Assembly: GCA_036723975.1 (NCBI GenBank)
Contig: DAIMGJ010000014.1
Coordinates: forward strand, 1 to 63,317
Direction: 5' to 3'
Origin: JAILEN01 sp036723975
GTDB taxonomy: Bacteria; Bacillota; Clostridia; Lachnospirales; Lachnospiraceae
Length of the DNA: 63,317 nucleotides
In this document: positions 24,937 through 35,200 of the stretch, piece after piece
Numbering within the stretch: the first letter of the stretch is position 1
How the letters are laid out: each line of letters starts with the position of its first letter
Made by a program: the position numbers and the translations under genes
Notes under the pieces: generated by a model
What the model was told of the DNA's origin: nothing
Databases searched by the model: none
Seen by the model: only the letters and a program-made list of their open reading frames with translations

Positions 24937-25557
24937 TTATTTTCTTTCTTTAAAAGAGAACTCACATCCGCAGTAATCCTGACGATACATATTGTATTCT
25001 TTTGATATCTCACAGGAGCGGAGGTATCCGTTCTTTTTCTTAAAATCACTTGGTAAAAACGGAACGCCAACTTCTGCACCAATGCGAGCTCCGATTTCGT
25101 TTAATAATGTTGCGTCCTTCATAGGAGAAATCGTAAGTGTTGTACAGAAATAATCGAAGCCTTCCGCCTTGGCGCGCTTTGCAGTTTCCCGAAGTCGAAG
25201 ATCAAAGCACTTCACGCAACGGCGGCCACGTTCCGGTTCGTTCTCCAAACCGGCAGCCACTTCCAAATAAAAACGATCTTTTTCAAAATCTCCTTCGATG
25301 AAATCTACCGGATACTTTGTGGAAAACTTTTTTATAAACTCCTGCTGCTCCTTTACTCTGTGATAGTACTCCTCGTCCGGATAGATGTTCGGATTATAGT
25401 AAAACACCGTCACACGAAAATACTGCGATAGATACTCGATGCAATAGCTCGAACATGGAGCGCAACAACTATGCAAGAAAAGGGATGGCACCTGCTCATC
25501 CCTTTCGAAAGTCTTTATTAAGTTTTCCAGTTCCAACTGATAATTCTTTTTATTCAT
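24937..25557 (-). CDS. queH: Epoxyqueuosine reductase QueH
   Basis: QueH reduces epoxyqueuosine to queuosine in the tRNA wobble base, replacing the unrelated QueG. The 206-residue protein has the DUF208 hallmarks: HSCCAPCSSYCIEYL near the N-terminus, RRCVKCFDLRL in the middle and DYCGCEFS near the end. The cysteine pairs bind an iron-sulfur cluster. The frame is open upstream to 25605, but the ATG at 25557 follows AAAGGA and overlaps the stop of the preceding gene (ATGAATAA), a coupled start, so it is preferred. Confidence 0.93.
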   Translation of the reverse strand: MNKKNYQLELENLIKTFERDEQVPSLFLHSCCAPCSSYCIEYLSQYFRVTVFYYNPNIYPDEEYYHRVKEQQEFIKKFSTKYPVDFIEGDFEKDRFYLEVAAGLENEPERGRRCVKCFDLRLRETAKRAKAEGFDYFCTTLTISPMKDATLLNEIGARIGAEVGVPFLPSDFKKKNGYLRSCEISKEYNMYRQDYCGCEFSFKERK

Positions 25558-25864
25558 AGTCCTTTGTAAAGAAGAATAAAAGTGCGACGCAAAGTGCGTA
25601 AACAACAGCCATCAAAATCATAAAGATTAATTTGTGGAATACCACGCCTGCAACAATCTGTCCCACGAATACAAGGCCATGGACCCAAAGTGGAATCCGA
25701 TTTAAAAGTGCTGCCAAAACGCCTTCCAATACAATAAACAGGCCAACTGCCGCAATTGGAATACCAAGCACTTTAAATCCAACTACAAAAATAGCGATAA
25801 CTGCTATCAAATAAACTGCTAAAAATATAAAAGGAAACGGAATTTTCTTTTCCTGTTGTTTCAT
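25550..25864 (-). CDS. Small integral membrane protein
   Basis: A 104-residue protein with three to four predicted helices (about 12-32, 36-52, 60-78 and 80-98) and a charged C-terminus. No family recognised. It is transcribed from a near-consensus promoter at 25898-25926 and its stop overlaps the queH start, so the two are translated together. Whether it has a role in queuosine or arginine metabolism cannot be said. Confidence 0.75.
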   Translation of the reverse strand: MKQQEKKIPFPFIFLAVYLIAVIAIFVVGFKVLGIPIAAVGLFIVLEGVLAALLNRIPLWVHGLVFVGQIVAGVVFHKLIFMILMAVVYALCVALLFFFTKDYE

Positions 25865-25897
25865 GATGTCACCTCACGTTAAAAAACTACGAGCCAT

Positions 25898-25926
25898 ATT
25901 ATAGCAATCTTTAATTTTGAATTCAA
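25898..25926 (-). promoter_or_regulatory. Sigma-A promoter of the membrane protein-queH-argH group
   Basis: On the minus strand, -35 TTGAAT (25921-25926), 17-bp spacer and -10 TATAAT (25898-25903). The -35 box overlaps the stop codon of the preceding pilin-like gene. Confidence 0.8.
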
Positions 25927-28145
25927 GGGGTGTAGCCGTTGAAGGATGTTGCTTCCCCGGCTGCCTTGTAACTGTAAATATAAAGATTTCCGTTGTCACT
26001 GGATTTGCTGTAATTCTCAAAATCTTCGCCGTCGAACCGAACATAACGGGTATTATTATTCCATTTTCCGGAGAGTTCATGATTCGCATCATCATAGCTC
26101 CACTGACGTCCGTTCGCATCATCACGAAGTCGAATCCAATAACCCCATGCAATCTGAAGCATATCCAGATAGCGTTTCTTTGAACCGTCTAAAATATAGA
26201 TTCTGTATCGTCCATTGCTTCCTGTCTCTACGTTCCACACATGGCTCTGTGCATCATCGGCTTTTACGTAGGTCGTATCATCATCAGCATAAACTGTGAT
26301 TTCACTGTCGGTTATTCCGTCACCGCTTGTAATCATAACCCTTCTTTCGCCCTCGCCGTCTCCTCCGATAATCACCATCTTGTCGCCGTTGGTCAGGGCA
26401 TTGGTCTTTTCATAAATACTGTTTTTATTCACAAATCCGGCATACAAATCCACATTGCGGTTGGTTGCGCTCAATCGGCTAAGTACAGTATTCTCCGGTG
26501 TCGGGTCTCCGTTTTCGTCGTAATCACGGATGTTGTTTACCGGGTCGGAATACCAGCCGTTAAACTGCCATGTATCATCATCGGCATGTAAAAACTCATC
26601 CGGCTCTATAGTATCAAGGTACGTGTTGGAGCCGTCAAACTGATTGTAAATCGCCTGTCCGATTACTGTATTTCCGTTGTAGAAAGTCAGGGTGTAATTA
26701 TCCCATGTAGCTACAAACTTCATATCTTTTTCAAAGGTGTACTTTAACCCGGTATCCGATACATCGCACAGTACCTTATCATCCAAAGCACGTTCGTATT
26801 CCCATCCGGTAAACACGTGTCCGTTTCTGGTAGGCGCTGCCGGGAAGGTAAGTGTGCTGTTGTATTGTACCTGCACAGTTCTGTACAAGTCAATCGGATT
26901 GCCGCCTGCATCGTATCCACGATAGAAGTATGCGTTATAAACCTTCGCATAGTGTGCCACAAAGACGGTATCCTTTGTACAGGTCCATACATCTCCATGG
27001 GCACCGTTTGCAAAATAGTACACCTTGCCGGTTGCCAAATCCTGCCAACCATCAAATACATAACCTGCTTTATAAACGCTTGATGCCACACCATCATAAG
27101 CATTGTCCGTCGGATGACCCGGCCAGTAATTCGTCACGTCATTAAATGTGCCACCGATAATATTTCCGTATGCAACAGAAATAGTAGCTACCGTTCTTTC
27201 ACCCGGTTTTGCAGGATCATAGTCACTTGCCGACTTAAAGAAACGCGCCGTTCCGCTTCCGGCACCACTCCACTGCGCCGTATAGGTCATATCGCCGGAT
27301 ACCGTAACCGTTCCGGAATAAACAATGTCTCCCACATCCGGCTGCCAGCCTTCAAAGGTTCTGCCTTCACTTTCCACAACAGGAATGGAAAACCGAATCC
27401 CGCGAACCAATCCGGAATAAGTCTTTACAGCAGTCGAATCATCCTCCGTAAATTTACCACCGTTTGGATTAAACCGAAGGGTAAATGTCTCATCATCGCC
27501 ACTATCATCTACCGTAATTGACGTAGCACTTGCCGCAATCTTTCCAACGTAAAAATCCTTTACAGAAAGGGGGGTGTCAATATCTGAGCCGTTATAAACA
27601 CTGATACGTACTTCAAATCCACCGGATGTCTCCTTTAAAAGCATACCTGCCTGGAGGCTTCCGTAAGAAGAATTCTCAATATTATATGCACCGGTAGAAA
27701 CCATTCCCATAATGTTGGAAAGATTTCCCTCACTGTCTTCCGATGCCAGATAAATCTTTCCAAGGGTCGACTCGGAATACAGGGTATTGTCCGTAACCGC
27801 GCTGTATTCAAAGGTGGTTTCATCCGTATCGCTGGTGGTTTCCGTAGCAATATAAAAGCCCACCGGTGCAAGCATGTTTTCCTTTGAAAAGGTATAAACC
27901 GTGCCCATGGGTGTATCCGTTTTTTGTACATCCGATGCATAGGAAAGTTCATCCTGAACCGCCGTCGATAATGTGGTACAAAGTATCTGCGCCTCCGATT
28001 CCTGGGTCTGCTTATACAACTGCTTTAATCCCAGTCGAATACAGGTAACCAGCATGGCGGAAGTCAGAAGCAAAATCAAAGTTGCCACCAAAAGCTCTGA
28101 TATAGTAAAACCGCTATTCTGTTTTAACTTTCTTACAGCCTTCAT
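25923..28145 (-). CDS. Minor pilin-like protein with InlB repeats (PilW-like position)
   Basis: From the ATG at 28145, preceded by AGGAAGGAT, the protein has 740 residues. It begins with a type III prepilin signal: cleavage after Gly12 before Phe13 (SGFTISELLVATLILLL), Glu at +5, then a 20-residue hydrophobic helix. After a pilin-like head come at least four InlB/Listeria-Bacteroides repeats (about 240-560), recognised by 'FEGW...YTAQW', 'FDGWQD', 'FTGWEYER' and 'FNGWYSD'. The last 150 residues form a beta-rich domain of unknown type (RYRIYILDGSKKRYL; ends SFNGYTP). Family knowledge: InlB repeats are surface spacers or adhesive modules. A fusion to a pilin N-terminus implies display at a pilus tip. 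Confidence 0.85.
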   Translation of the reverse strand: MKAVRKLKQNSGFTISELLVATLILLLTSAMLVTCIRLGLKQLYKQTQESEAQILCTTLSTAVQDELSYASDVQKTDTPMGTVYTFSKENMLAPVGFYIATETTSDTDETTFEYSAVTDNTLYSESTLGKIYLASEDSEGNLSNIMGMVSTGAYNIENSSYGSLQAGMLLKETSGGFEVRISVYNGSDIDTPLSVKDFYVGKIAASATSITVDDSGDDETFTLRFNPNGGKFTEDDSTAVKTYSGLVRGIRFSIPVVESEGRTFEGWQPDVGDIVYSGTVTVSGDMTYTAQWSGAGSGTARFFKSASDYDPAKPGERTVATISVAYGNIIGGTFNDVTNYWPGHPTDNAYDGVASSVYKAGYVFDGWQDLATGKVYYFANGAHGDVWTCTKDTVFVAHYAKVYNAYFYRGYDAGGNPIDLYRTVQVQYNSTLTFPAAPTRNGHVFTGWEYERALDDKVLCDVSDTGLKYTFEKDMKFVATWDNYTLTFYNGNTVIGQAIYNQFDGSNTYLDTIEPDEFLHADDDTWQFNGWYSDPVNNIRDYDENGDPTPENTVLSRLSATNRNVDLYAGFVNKNSIYEKTNALTNGDKMVIIGGDGEGERRVMITSGDGITDSEITVYADDDTTYVKADDAQSHVWNVETGSNGRYRIYILDGSKKRYLDMLQIAWGYWIRLRDDANGRQWSYDDANHELSGKWNNNTRYVRFDGEDFENYSKSSDNGNLYIYSYKAAGEATSFNGYTP

Positions 28146-28158
28146 TGGTCTATCCTTC

Positions 28159-28470
28159 CTATTCACCGTCCGTATGTAAGCCAATTTCATATAAGCCCGT
28201 TTCCTCGGAGCCAAAACGTGTTACCTCAACTGCTGAAACTGTGGAAGAAATACTGTCCATGGAAAATGTAATGTCACAGCTTCCTGCCTTTACTCCTTTT
28301 TCGGCTTCCAGTGTTTTTTCCATAAAAATCACCTGTTTTTCCATTGTCGCATTGACTCTGGCCGCAGCAACTACGGCTCCCGGAAGCATAATAAGTGCCA
28401 ATGCCATAATCACGAGAGCCACCAGTGTTTCAGTTAAGGTTTCGCCTGTTTTTTGTTTCAGCTTCTTCAT
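28159..28470 (-). CDS. Minor pilin-like protein (PilV/GspI-like)
   Basis: A 103-residue protein with a prepilin N-terminus: KTGETLTETLVALVIMALAL, cleavage after Gly9, Glu at +5 and a hydrophobic helix. The +1 residue is Glu instead of the usual Phe/Met, and the motif is repeated as ETLTETL. The short head resembles PilV/GspI-type minor pilins. It overlaps the previous gene by 1 nt and lies 13 nt before the 740-residue pilin gene. Confidence 0.82.
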   Translation of the reverse strand: MKKLKQKTGETLTETLVALVIMALALIMLPGAVVAAARVNATMEKQVIFMEKTLEAEKGVKAGSCDITFSMDSISSTVSAVEVTRFGSEETGLYEIGLHTDGE

Positions 28471-29240
28471 TATTTATCGCCCTTCCTAAGCGTAACATTT
28501 GTCCAATAGATATAAGTGGCGTTTCCGTTATCATGCAGGCTGGCATCAAAATGCAGGGTACACTTATAAGTCTTTGTTCCATTGGTTGGAACTGAAATCA
28601 CAACATCCATATCATAATAATCGGAAACATTCTTGTTGAGTTCTCCAACATCATTTGTCTTGACCTCTGCCACCGGCATGTAGCACTCTATCGTAGTCTG
28701 CGTGTCATTCAGTTTTGCCATCACTTCATCGGAGAGCTTCGCTCCACCTTCCCCTGCACGGGCGTTTGATACCGATACCGTCAGAGGACTTGAAAGGGAA
28801 GATTTGGAAATATCCCCAGTCGTATAGTTTTCGATTTTAATATAGCGGTCCTTGCACAGTTCCTCCACAGCACTCTTAAATGGCTCCCCAATCATTTCAT
28901 CGGGATTCGCCGTAACCGGTGCTAAGGCACTGATGCTTTCTCCTTCTCCATCGGTAAAGGCTACAATTTTTACATAGCGACTGGTGTATTTGTCCTCATC
29001 TTCCGCTACCACGGTTCCGTTATCCGTAGCTAAAACCTGCTCGGAAATAAGGTTCGCAACAGACTGTGCCAAAAGGTAGGCCTGCTCGTTTTCTCTTTCC
29101 TGTCGAACCTTAATCACATTGGTAAGTGCTGCCGCCACAATAATCAAAGAAACAATGGTGGCAATGATAAAAGCAAACAGAGCAAAGGAAATGGAAGCTC
29201 CGGTGTTACTATGTAATTTTTTTGCTATCTTGTTTCGCAT
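28470..29240 (-). CDS. Minor pilin-like protein (PilX/GspK-like position)
   Basis: From the ATG at 29240, preceded by AAGGAG, the protein has 256 residues; the frame is open further upstream but overlaps the previous gene. The N-terminus NTGASISFALFAFIIATIVSL looks like a class III signal (cleavage after Gly) followed by a long helix, but lacks the +5 glutamate, as GspK/PilX-type tip subunits do. The head contains no recognised domain. It is part of a four-gene minor-pilin operon. Confidence 0.75.
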   Translation of the reverse strand: MRNKIAKKLHSNTGASISFALFAFIIATIVSLIIVAAALTNVIKVRQERENEQAYLLAQSVANLISEQVLATDNGTVVAEDEDKYTSRYVKIVAFTDGEGESISALAPVTANPDEMIGEPFKSAVEELCKDRYIKIENYTTGDISKSSLSSPLTVSVSNARAGEGGAKLSDEVMAKLNDTQTTIECYMPVAEVKTNDVGELNKNVSDYYDMDVVISVPTNGTKTYKCTLHFDASLHDNGNATYIYWTNVTLRKGDK

Positions 29241-29274
29241 TTCCTGCTCCTTAAACAAAAGCCTTAAATAAGGT

Positions 29275-32200
29275 TTACTCTTCACTTGATACCATCGTAA
29301 AGTTGACGTAGGCATCGTTTTCCCAAAGCGTAAGTACATCCGCACCGTTTAACTGCAGTCGTACCTGACCCTTTGCACGATAAGTACCGTTTGGCAAATC
29401 ATTCATGAGGTCTCTTAAATCATCGCTTCCCACAAATCCATTAGTAAGGACGTTGCCATCCATGTCCTCAATCTTGTACATCGGTACAAGCTCATATCCA
29501 TCCAATGCATCCGGATAGATACCAAAGAGTGAGTTGACCTCATCCATAAGGACTTCAGGGAAACTCTGGTGGGTTCCGTAAATCGTCTTTGCCTCCATGC
29601 GAATGGTGGAAAGTGCCGGTTCAAATTCGAAATCCACACCGTCCGGGTGCTCTTCCATGTAGGTGGCATCCACTGTTACACTGGTTGCCGGTCCCGTTAA
29701 CACATATCCCTCCAGGTTTGGCGGAATCACAACTGCACTGCTTAGGGACTGAGTGTATTCCTGAGTCTTTAATAACAGACGTGTCTGTGTTCCCGTTGTG
29801 CCTGCCATCGGGTTGTAGATTACATAATAGTTTACAACATAGTGTAATGCCGTTCCCTTTGAATAGTAGAATACAATCTCCGGTTCTTCTCCGGTAAAGG
29901 TCTGTTTTACACGGGTCTGCATCGGATAATATCCTGACCAGTCATGACCGTTTTCGTTCCATGTTGCAGTATTTACTAATGGTGCATATACATACTGCGG
30001 ACTTCCGAGAAGTATCTTTACATCAGACATTTCTTCATGTACCACAGAGGTATCATCTACCATGATACAACGGTATTTCAAGTATGCATAACCTTCTACC
30101 TGCGTCCATCTCGCATAGACATCAGTATTGTCGTCATACAATACCTCGCTTCCGGACAGGCGAACGGTATAGTTGCCATTTGCATCCTTGCGCCACCATC
30201 CGTCGAAACGATACTTACTCTCATGGTCTTCTCCCACCGGTGTATAACTGTAATAAATCGCATCACCCTCAGAGGAGATTCTAGCATTATCGGAAGTTGA
30301 AAGTGTCTTTAGCTCACCGGTTGCTGTTCCGAAGTAGGTATCCGCCACAATCGGTGTCTCTGCATCTTCATCATCCGGATACTGTGGATGATAGGTTACA
30401 TGAATCGTAGTCGGCGTCCACTTTGCAAACACCTGCATATCTCTGTCATCCATGGTAACCTGTGTTATCGGGCTGCCGGAGAAATCGGATGTAGCATACC
30501 ATCCGGCAAAGGTGTATTTGTCATTGTCGGTCGCACGAGTTGCGGTTGCAGGTAATGGTAAAACATCACCATAGAATGTATTGTCAAATAGCACACCGTT
30601 TGTAACCGGGTTTCCGTCGACTGTAGCGACAGTTCCATCACATAATACTTTCATGCCGCTCTTTCGGAGAAGATATAATTCGGAAGCTTCTGACATCGAA
30701 TAGTGTACGCCATCCGCGGCCTCAGCCAATGTACCGCCGTCTACACTTCGTGCCTTAATCGTATAGCCATGGAAGGTACCGGCATCAAACCAACTGGTAC
30801 TACTGCTACTTCTAGGATAAGCGTAGTCAGGATTTGCAAGATCAAAGTAATGTGTACCTCCATCGATTTGAAGCGGTGTATCACTTACATCTGCTGTTTC
30901 CTTATAAAGCTTTAATGTTCTATTTCCCGAATTAACTTCATCAAATGTGAAATTCCATGTAGTTTTTGGATTACCCATAGCAGCTCCAGTAGTTGCAGTT
31001 TCATCGATAATACTATCCGGGTGATCCATCCAACTTGACTTTGAACCAATTTTAAACCACAGTTCATCTGTCCAAACATATGGCGGTTCATCAAAATGAG
31101 TTCCATAAAGTGCCTTCATCTCAATCATATAACCGGTACGATAGCCATAATAATATGTGTATGTATTTGCCCTGATTCTAAAGTCACTTGCACTGTTTGT
31201 CCACGCCTGGTTCCAATCTCTCTGTGCAGCGGAAGTATTTGAAGCACTGCCATACAGTAAATTCATCGTAATCACTCTTCTGTCATAATACAATCTGACA
31301 ACCAGAGTACCATTTTCAAGGGATGGCTTAATCGTATTCCATGGCAGTGATACGGTACTTGCATCAAAGTAGTACTGCGTCTCGTTTCCGCTCATCAGAC
31401 GAACCATTTCCTGTCCGTTTGCACCGTCGATTGCACCAATGCGCTGTCTGTATTGGTTTGTATTGATGGTGCTGATTAAGTTTGTAAGGCTTGTCGTATT
31501 CAAAAGCTGCTGTTTTAAGGCTACGGTATTTGCCGCAGAAGTAATATCCAAAGACTTCTGTAACAGGTAGGTCTTGTTTTCATTTGGCACTGTCAAATCA
31601 TTAAAGTTGGTTCCAACCAGCGCATTGGTTCTGTCCTGACGATAGATTTCCAAACGTACCGGAGTAGCAGCTCCCACACGCCACTGTGCTACCGCAATCA
31701 ATGCTTCCTGCGGCATATTTGCCTGGGTGTAAGCATCCAGTCCGGCATAGGATGTCTTTCCTGCTGCTTCCGAATACTTGTAGTATGTCCAACCTGCAAA
31801 TTCACAACCGGACATGGATATCTTCGTCGGGTCTGTGTTGATTTCATTGATAAAGTCCACAGAAGCCAAAGGTCTTCCGTTTTCAATCGTATCGTATGCA
31901 CGATAGCCCTTATTGTCATAGACTCCACCGTTTAAATCATAGAACAGCGCAAACTGTTTACGTTTATAGTAGGCTTCGCAGACATAGGTGCCATCCACGT
32001 TTCCGATAACCGGTGTCGCATTAGCTCCGTATCTGTCAAGCTCGTACATATCGCTGGCAGATGCAAGCTTGTCGGATGCAATTGAGCCACCGACTACACC
32101 ATCATCATATACGGTTCCGGTAACACGTTTTTCTGTGCCGGCGCTATAGTTAAATCCATTGCCGTTGGCGGTATTTTCATAAATCTTGTCTACGCGATAG

Positions 32201-35200
32201 CGTCTGGAATCCAATCCCTTATAGGTAACAACGTAGGTTCCGGCTTGACGAATATCGATGGTGACATATGCTCCACCGGCATTGAGTGCATCTTCTAATG
32301 AGCCATATACTCCCGTATCGTAGGAAATATCTGAATCCACCGTCTCATTGCGGTTTCCGGAGCCGTCAAAATAGTAGGATTTATACACACCGGAATCACC
32401 GTTTGCGCCATACTGACGAAGAGTATATCCGGCTACATCCGAAAGCTTCGGCAATAAAATCTTTCTGGTATCTTCCTTGTCGCCAATCCAGTCTTCCATG
32501 GAGTAGGTATTGTACTGTGGCTGATAAATGGTCGGACCCCAGCCATCACTGTTGGAATCGTAAACACAGAATTCCACATTGACCTGATAGTATCCGATGC
32601 GTTCATAAATCGCATACAAATCGCCACTGGTAATGGCATCTGCCGTAATAACCAGTTGCTGGGATTCCTCTGTGGCAACCGTAGACGGCAAAATGGTTGA
32701 TTTACCGTTTCCATCGTATCCGGTCTCCGTCGTCGCCCATCCAAAGAAGTGGTATCCACCGATATTGGCATGTGCAGATGCCGAAGCCGTATATTTATTG
32801 TACTGGTTTTTGATTACATTTGCTTTTCCGATATAGCGTCCCATCGCTGTAGACAAATCTCTGTTGGAATCCTCAAATATACGATAATGCAAACGAATAT
32901 ACTGAATCGTATCCGTTATATAAAATCTCGCATACATATCCATACTCTGTGTCACGGATTCCATTGGATTTGTCATCTCCACAGGTGTTATTCCGTGCCA
33001 CGGTGCCACATTCCCCGCGGTAATATTCGCCTGACAGTCCGTAGCTCTGTAAATCCGTCCGATATAGCGTTTTCTGTTTTCCGGAGGTGTATAGCTGTCA
33101 TCCCTGTCCGGAACATAGAAGTACTCTTCGCCCTCATAGGTAAACTGCCAGTAAAGGATTGCTTTCTCACGGCCTAAAAGTCGATAATCCTGCTGCGGTA
33201 TAAATGCATTGGAGTATTCCTGAATCTGCTGATGGGCAACAATCGCATTAACATAGTCCTCGGTAAAGTAAATCTTTCCGTCCGTAGCCTGCTGCAACGG
33301 GTCAGCAAGGGCAATCATTCCGGCATCTTTCAGTTCTACTGCCTGGTCGCTGTACAGGAATCTGACATTTAATGTACGAAGCATATCGTACCAGTCACCG
33401 TAATGGTGGAAGGTCTTTTTCTCTCCTGCAATAATCATCGGATACTGATAGTTTTTAAGCTCCGATGTCTGTTTGGTCATATTGTAAGGAACGGTATTTC
33501 GTCCGTAGGTATCATCATTATTAAATGCAAAATATCCACCGGCAAATCCGGTGATTGCGCTATTCTTCATGCCCTTTACACTTCGGTCTACTCCCACTTT
33601 GTTGGCGGCAGCAATATCAAAGTTTGCCGGGATATAATACACATTTGCCAAATGCTCGCTGTCTGCGTTTGTCACCTTGGCAACTGTTACATAAAAGGTC
33701 TGTGTTTTGTCGTAGGATGAAATATCACCAAAGTGAAATACAGTATAGGAATCCTTAATGGATGCCACTTCACAAGGTGTGATTCCGGCAATTTTACCGC
33801 CGGAGCTTAAAACTGCATCAATTACAAATCCGGCACTGTAGCATCCGCGAATGGTAGAAGTCGCATCACAGGCGCCAATCAAACCACCCACATTTTTACC
33901 ACCGACAAAACAGTCTGCATAGCTTCTGTCCAGTACCACCTTTTTACCCATACCAACCAGGCCACCGGCATTTGCCGTAGCATTGGTAAGGATGGTGGAT
34001 GCGGAGGAGTAAGAAATCTCCAGGGTGCGATTTGCCGCACCAACCAAACCACCTACATTTGCGGCGTGACTAAGCAGCTTCTTTTTGCCGCTCGCAAGTC
34101 CAAATGCGATACCGTCATCATCCAGAATCACCTGACATCCGGTAATCTTTACCGACTTTGTCTTGTTTGCGGGGATCGTACCAACCAATCCGCCCACAGC
34201 AGTGCTTTCCGTATCGGAAGAATTCTTAAGCTGTTCGTTTATCAGGGTGACATATTCAATGCTATCACCGTAAAACTCTGCAAAGAGTCCGACAGAATCC
34301 GTCTTTTTCTTGTCCAAAATCATATTATTGATGGTAAATTCCGTCGCATTTCCATCATCGTCCAAAAGACTTCCATCCTCGTATAAAACACTTCCGCCTG
34401 TAAAGCTCTTTAATTCCTTGTTAATAATCGGTACAAAGGTTCTTTGAGCCTCTCCGTTTGGACTGTAGGTCTTTAACCATGTTCCGTTTTCCTCGGCAAA
34501 ATCAATGGTGGCTGTCTGGACAGCAACCATATCGGAATAGTTTACTTTCTTCGCATCAACAGCTTTTACGTAAAAATCATCCAAAACAAGTCCGGAGGTG
34601 GCCAAATCCAGATTCTGTAAATGTCTTCCGTATGCAATTTCTGCCAGATAGCTGTCGGAATCATCCTTTGCCTTTGCATATAAAGAGTTGGCTGTTGCCT
34701 TTACGGCTTCGTCCTTTAACGCTCCATTTTTGGTCTGTGCCACAACAGATACCGTGACATTTTCACCCGGAATGAATTTTGTGGCGGTATAGGTATTATC
34801 CGCATCATAATCCACCGTTGCAGAAGGCGCGATTCCGTTAATGGTGATATATCCGTTTGCGGTGTCCTTTAAAAAGCTGACATTGTCCGCACTAAGAGAA
34901 CCATAGGTCTCCTTGAAATGCTTGCCGGTCTTTAGGCTGTCCAGAATAATGCTGACACTGGCCATACGCTTTTTCGACCACGGATTCATCTGCAAATCAG
35001 AGCTTGCAAAATCAACAACCTGTGTTACCTTTGCGCCGGAACTCTCACCGGTGGTTGTGATAATAAGCTGATACTCCTGAGGAGTCTCTTCCTTGCCACT
35101 TACGATGATGGCTGCATTCGCAATCAGTTCATCCTTGTTCTCAATCTGTACGGAGCCCGTTACTTTTAGTTCATTGGTATTGATAGAAGATGTGGAACCG

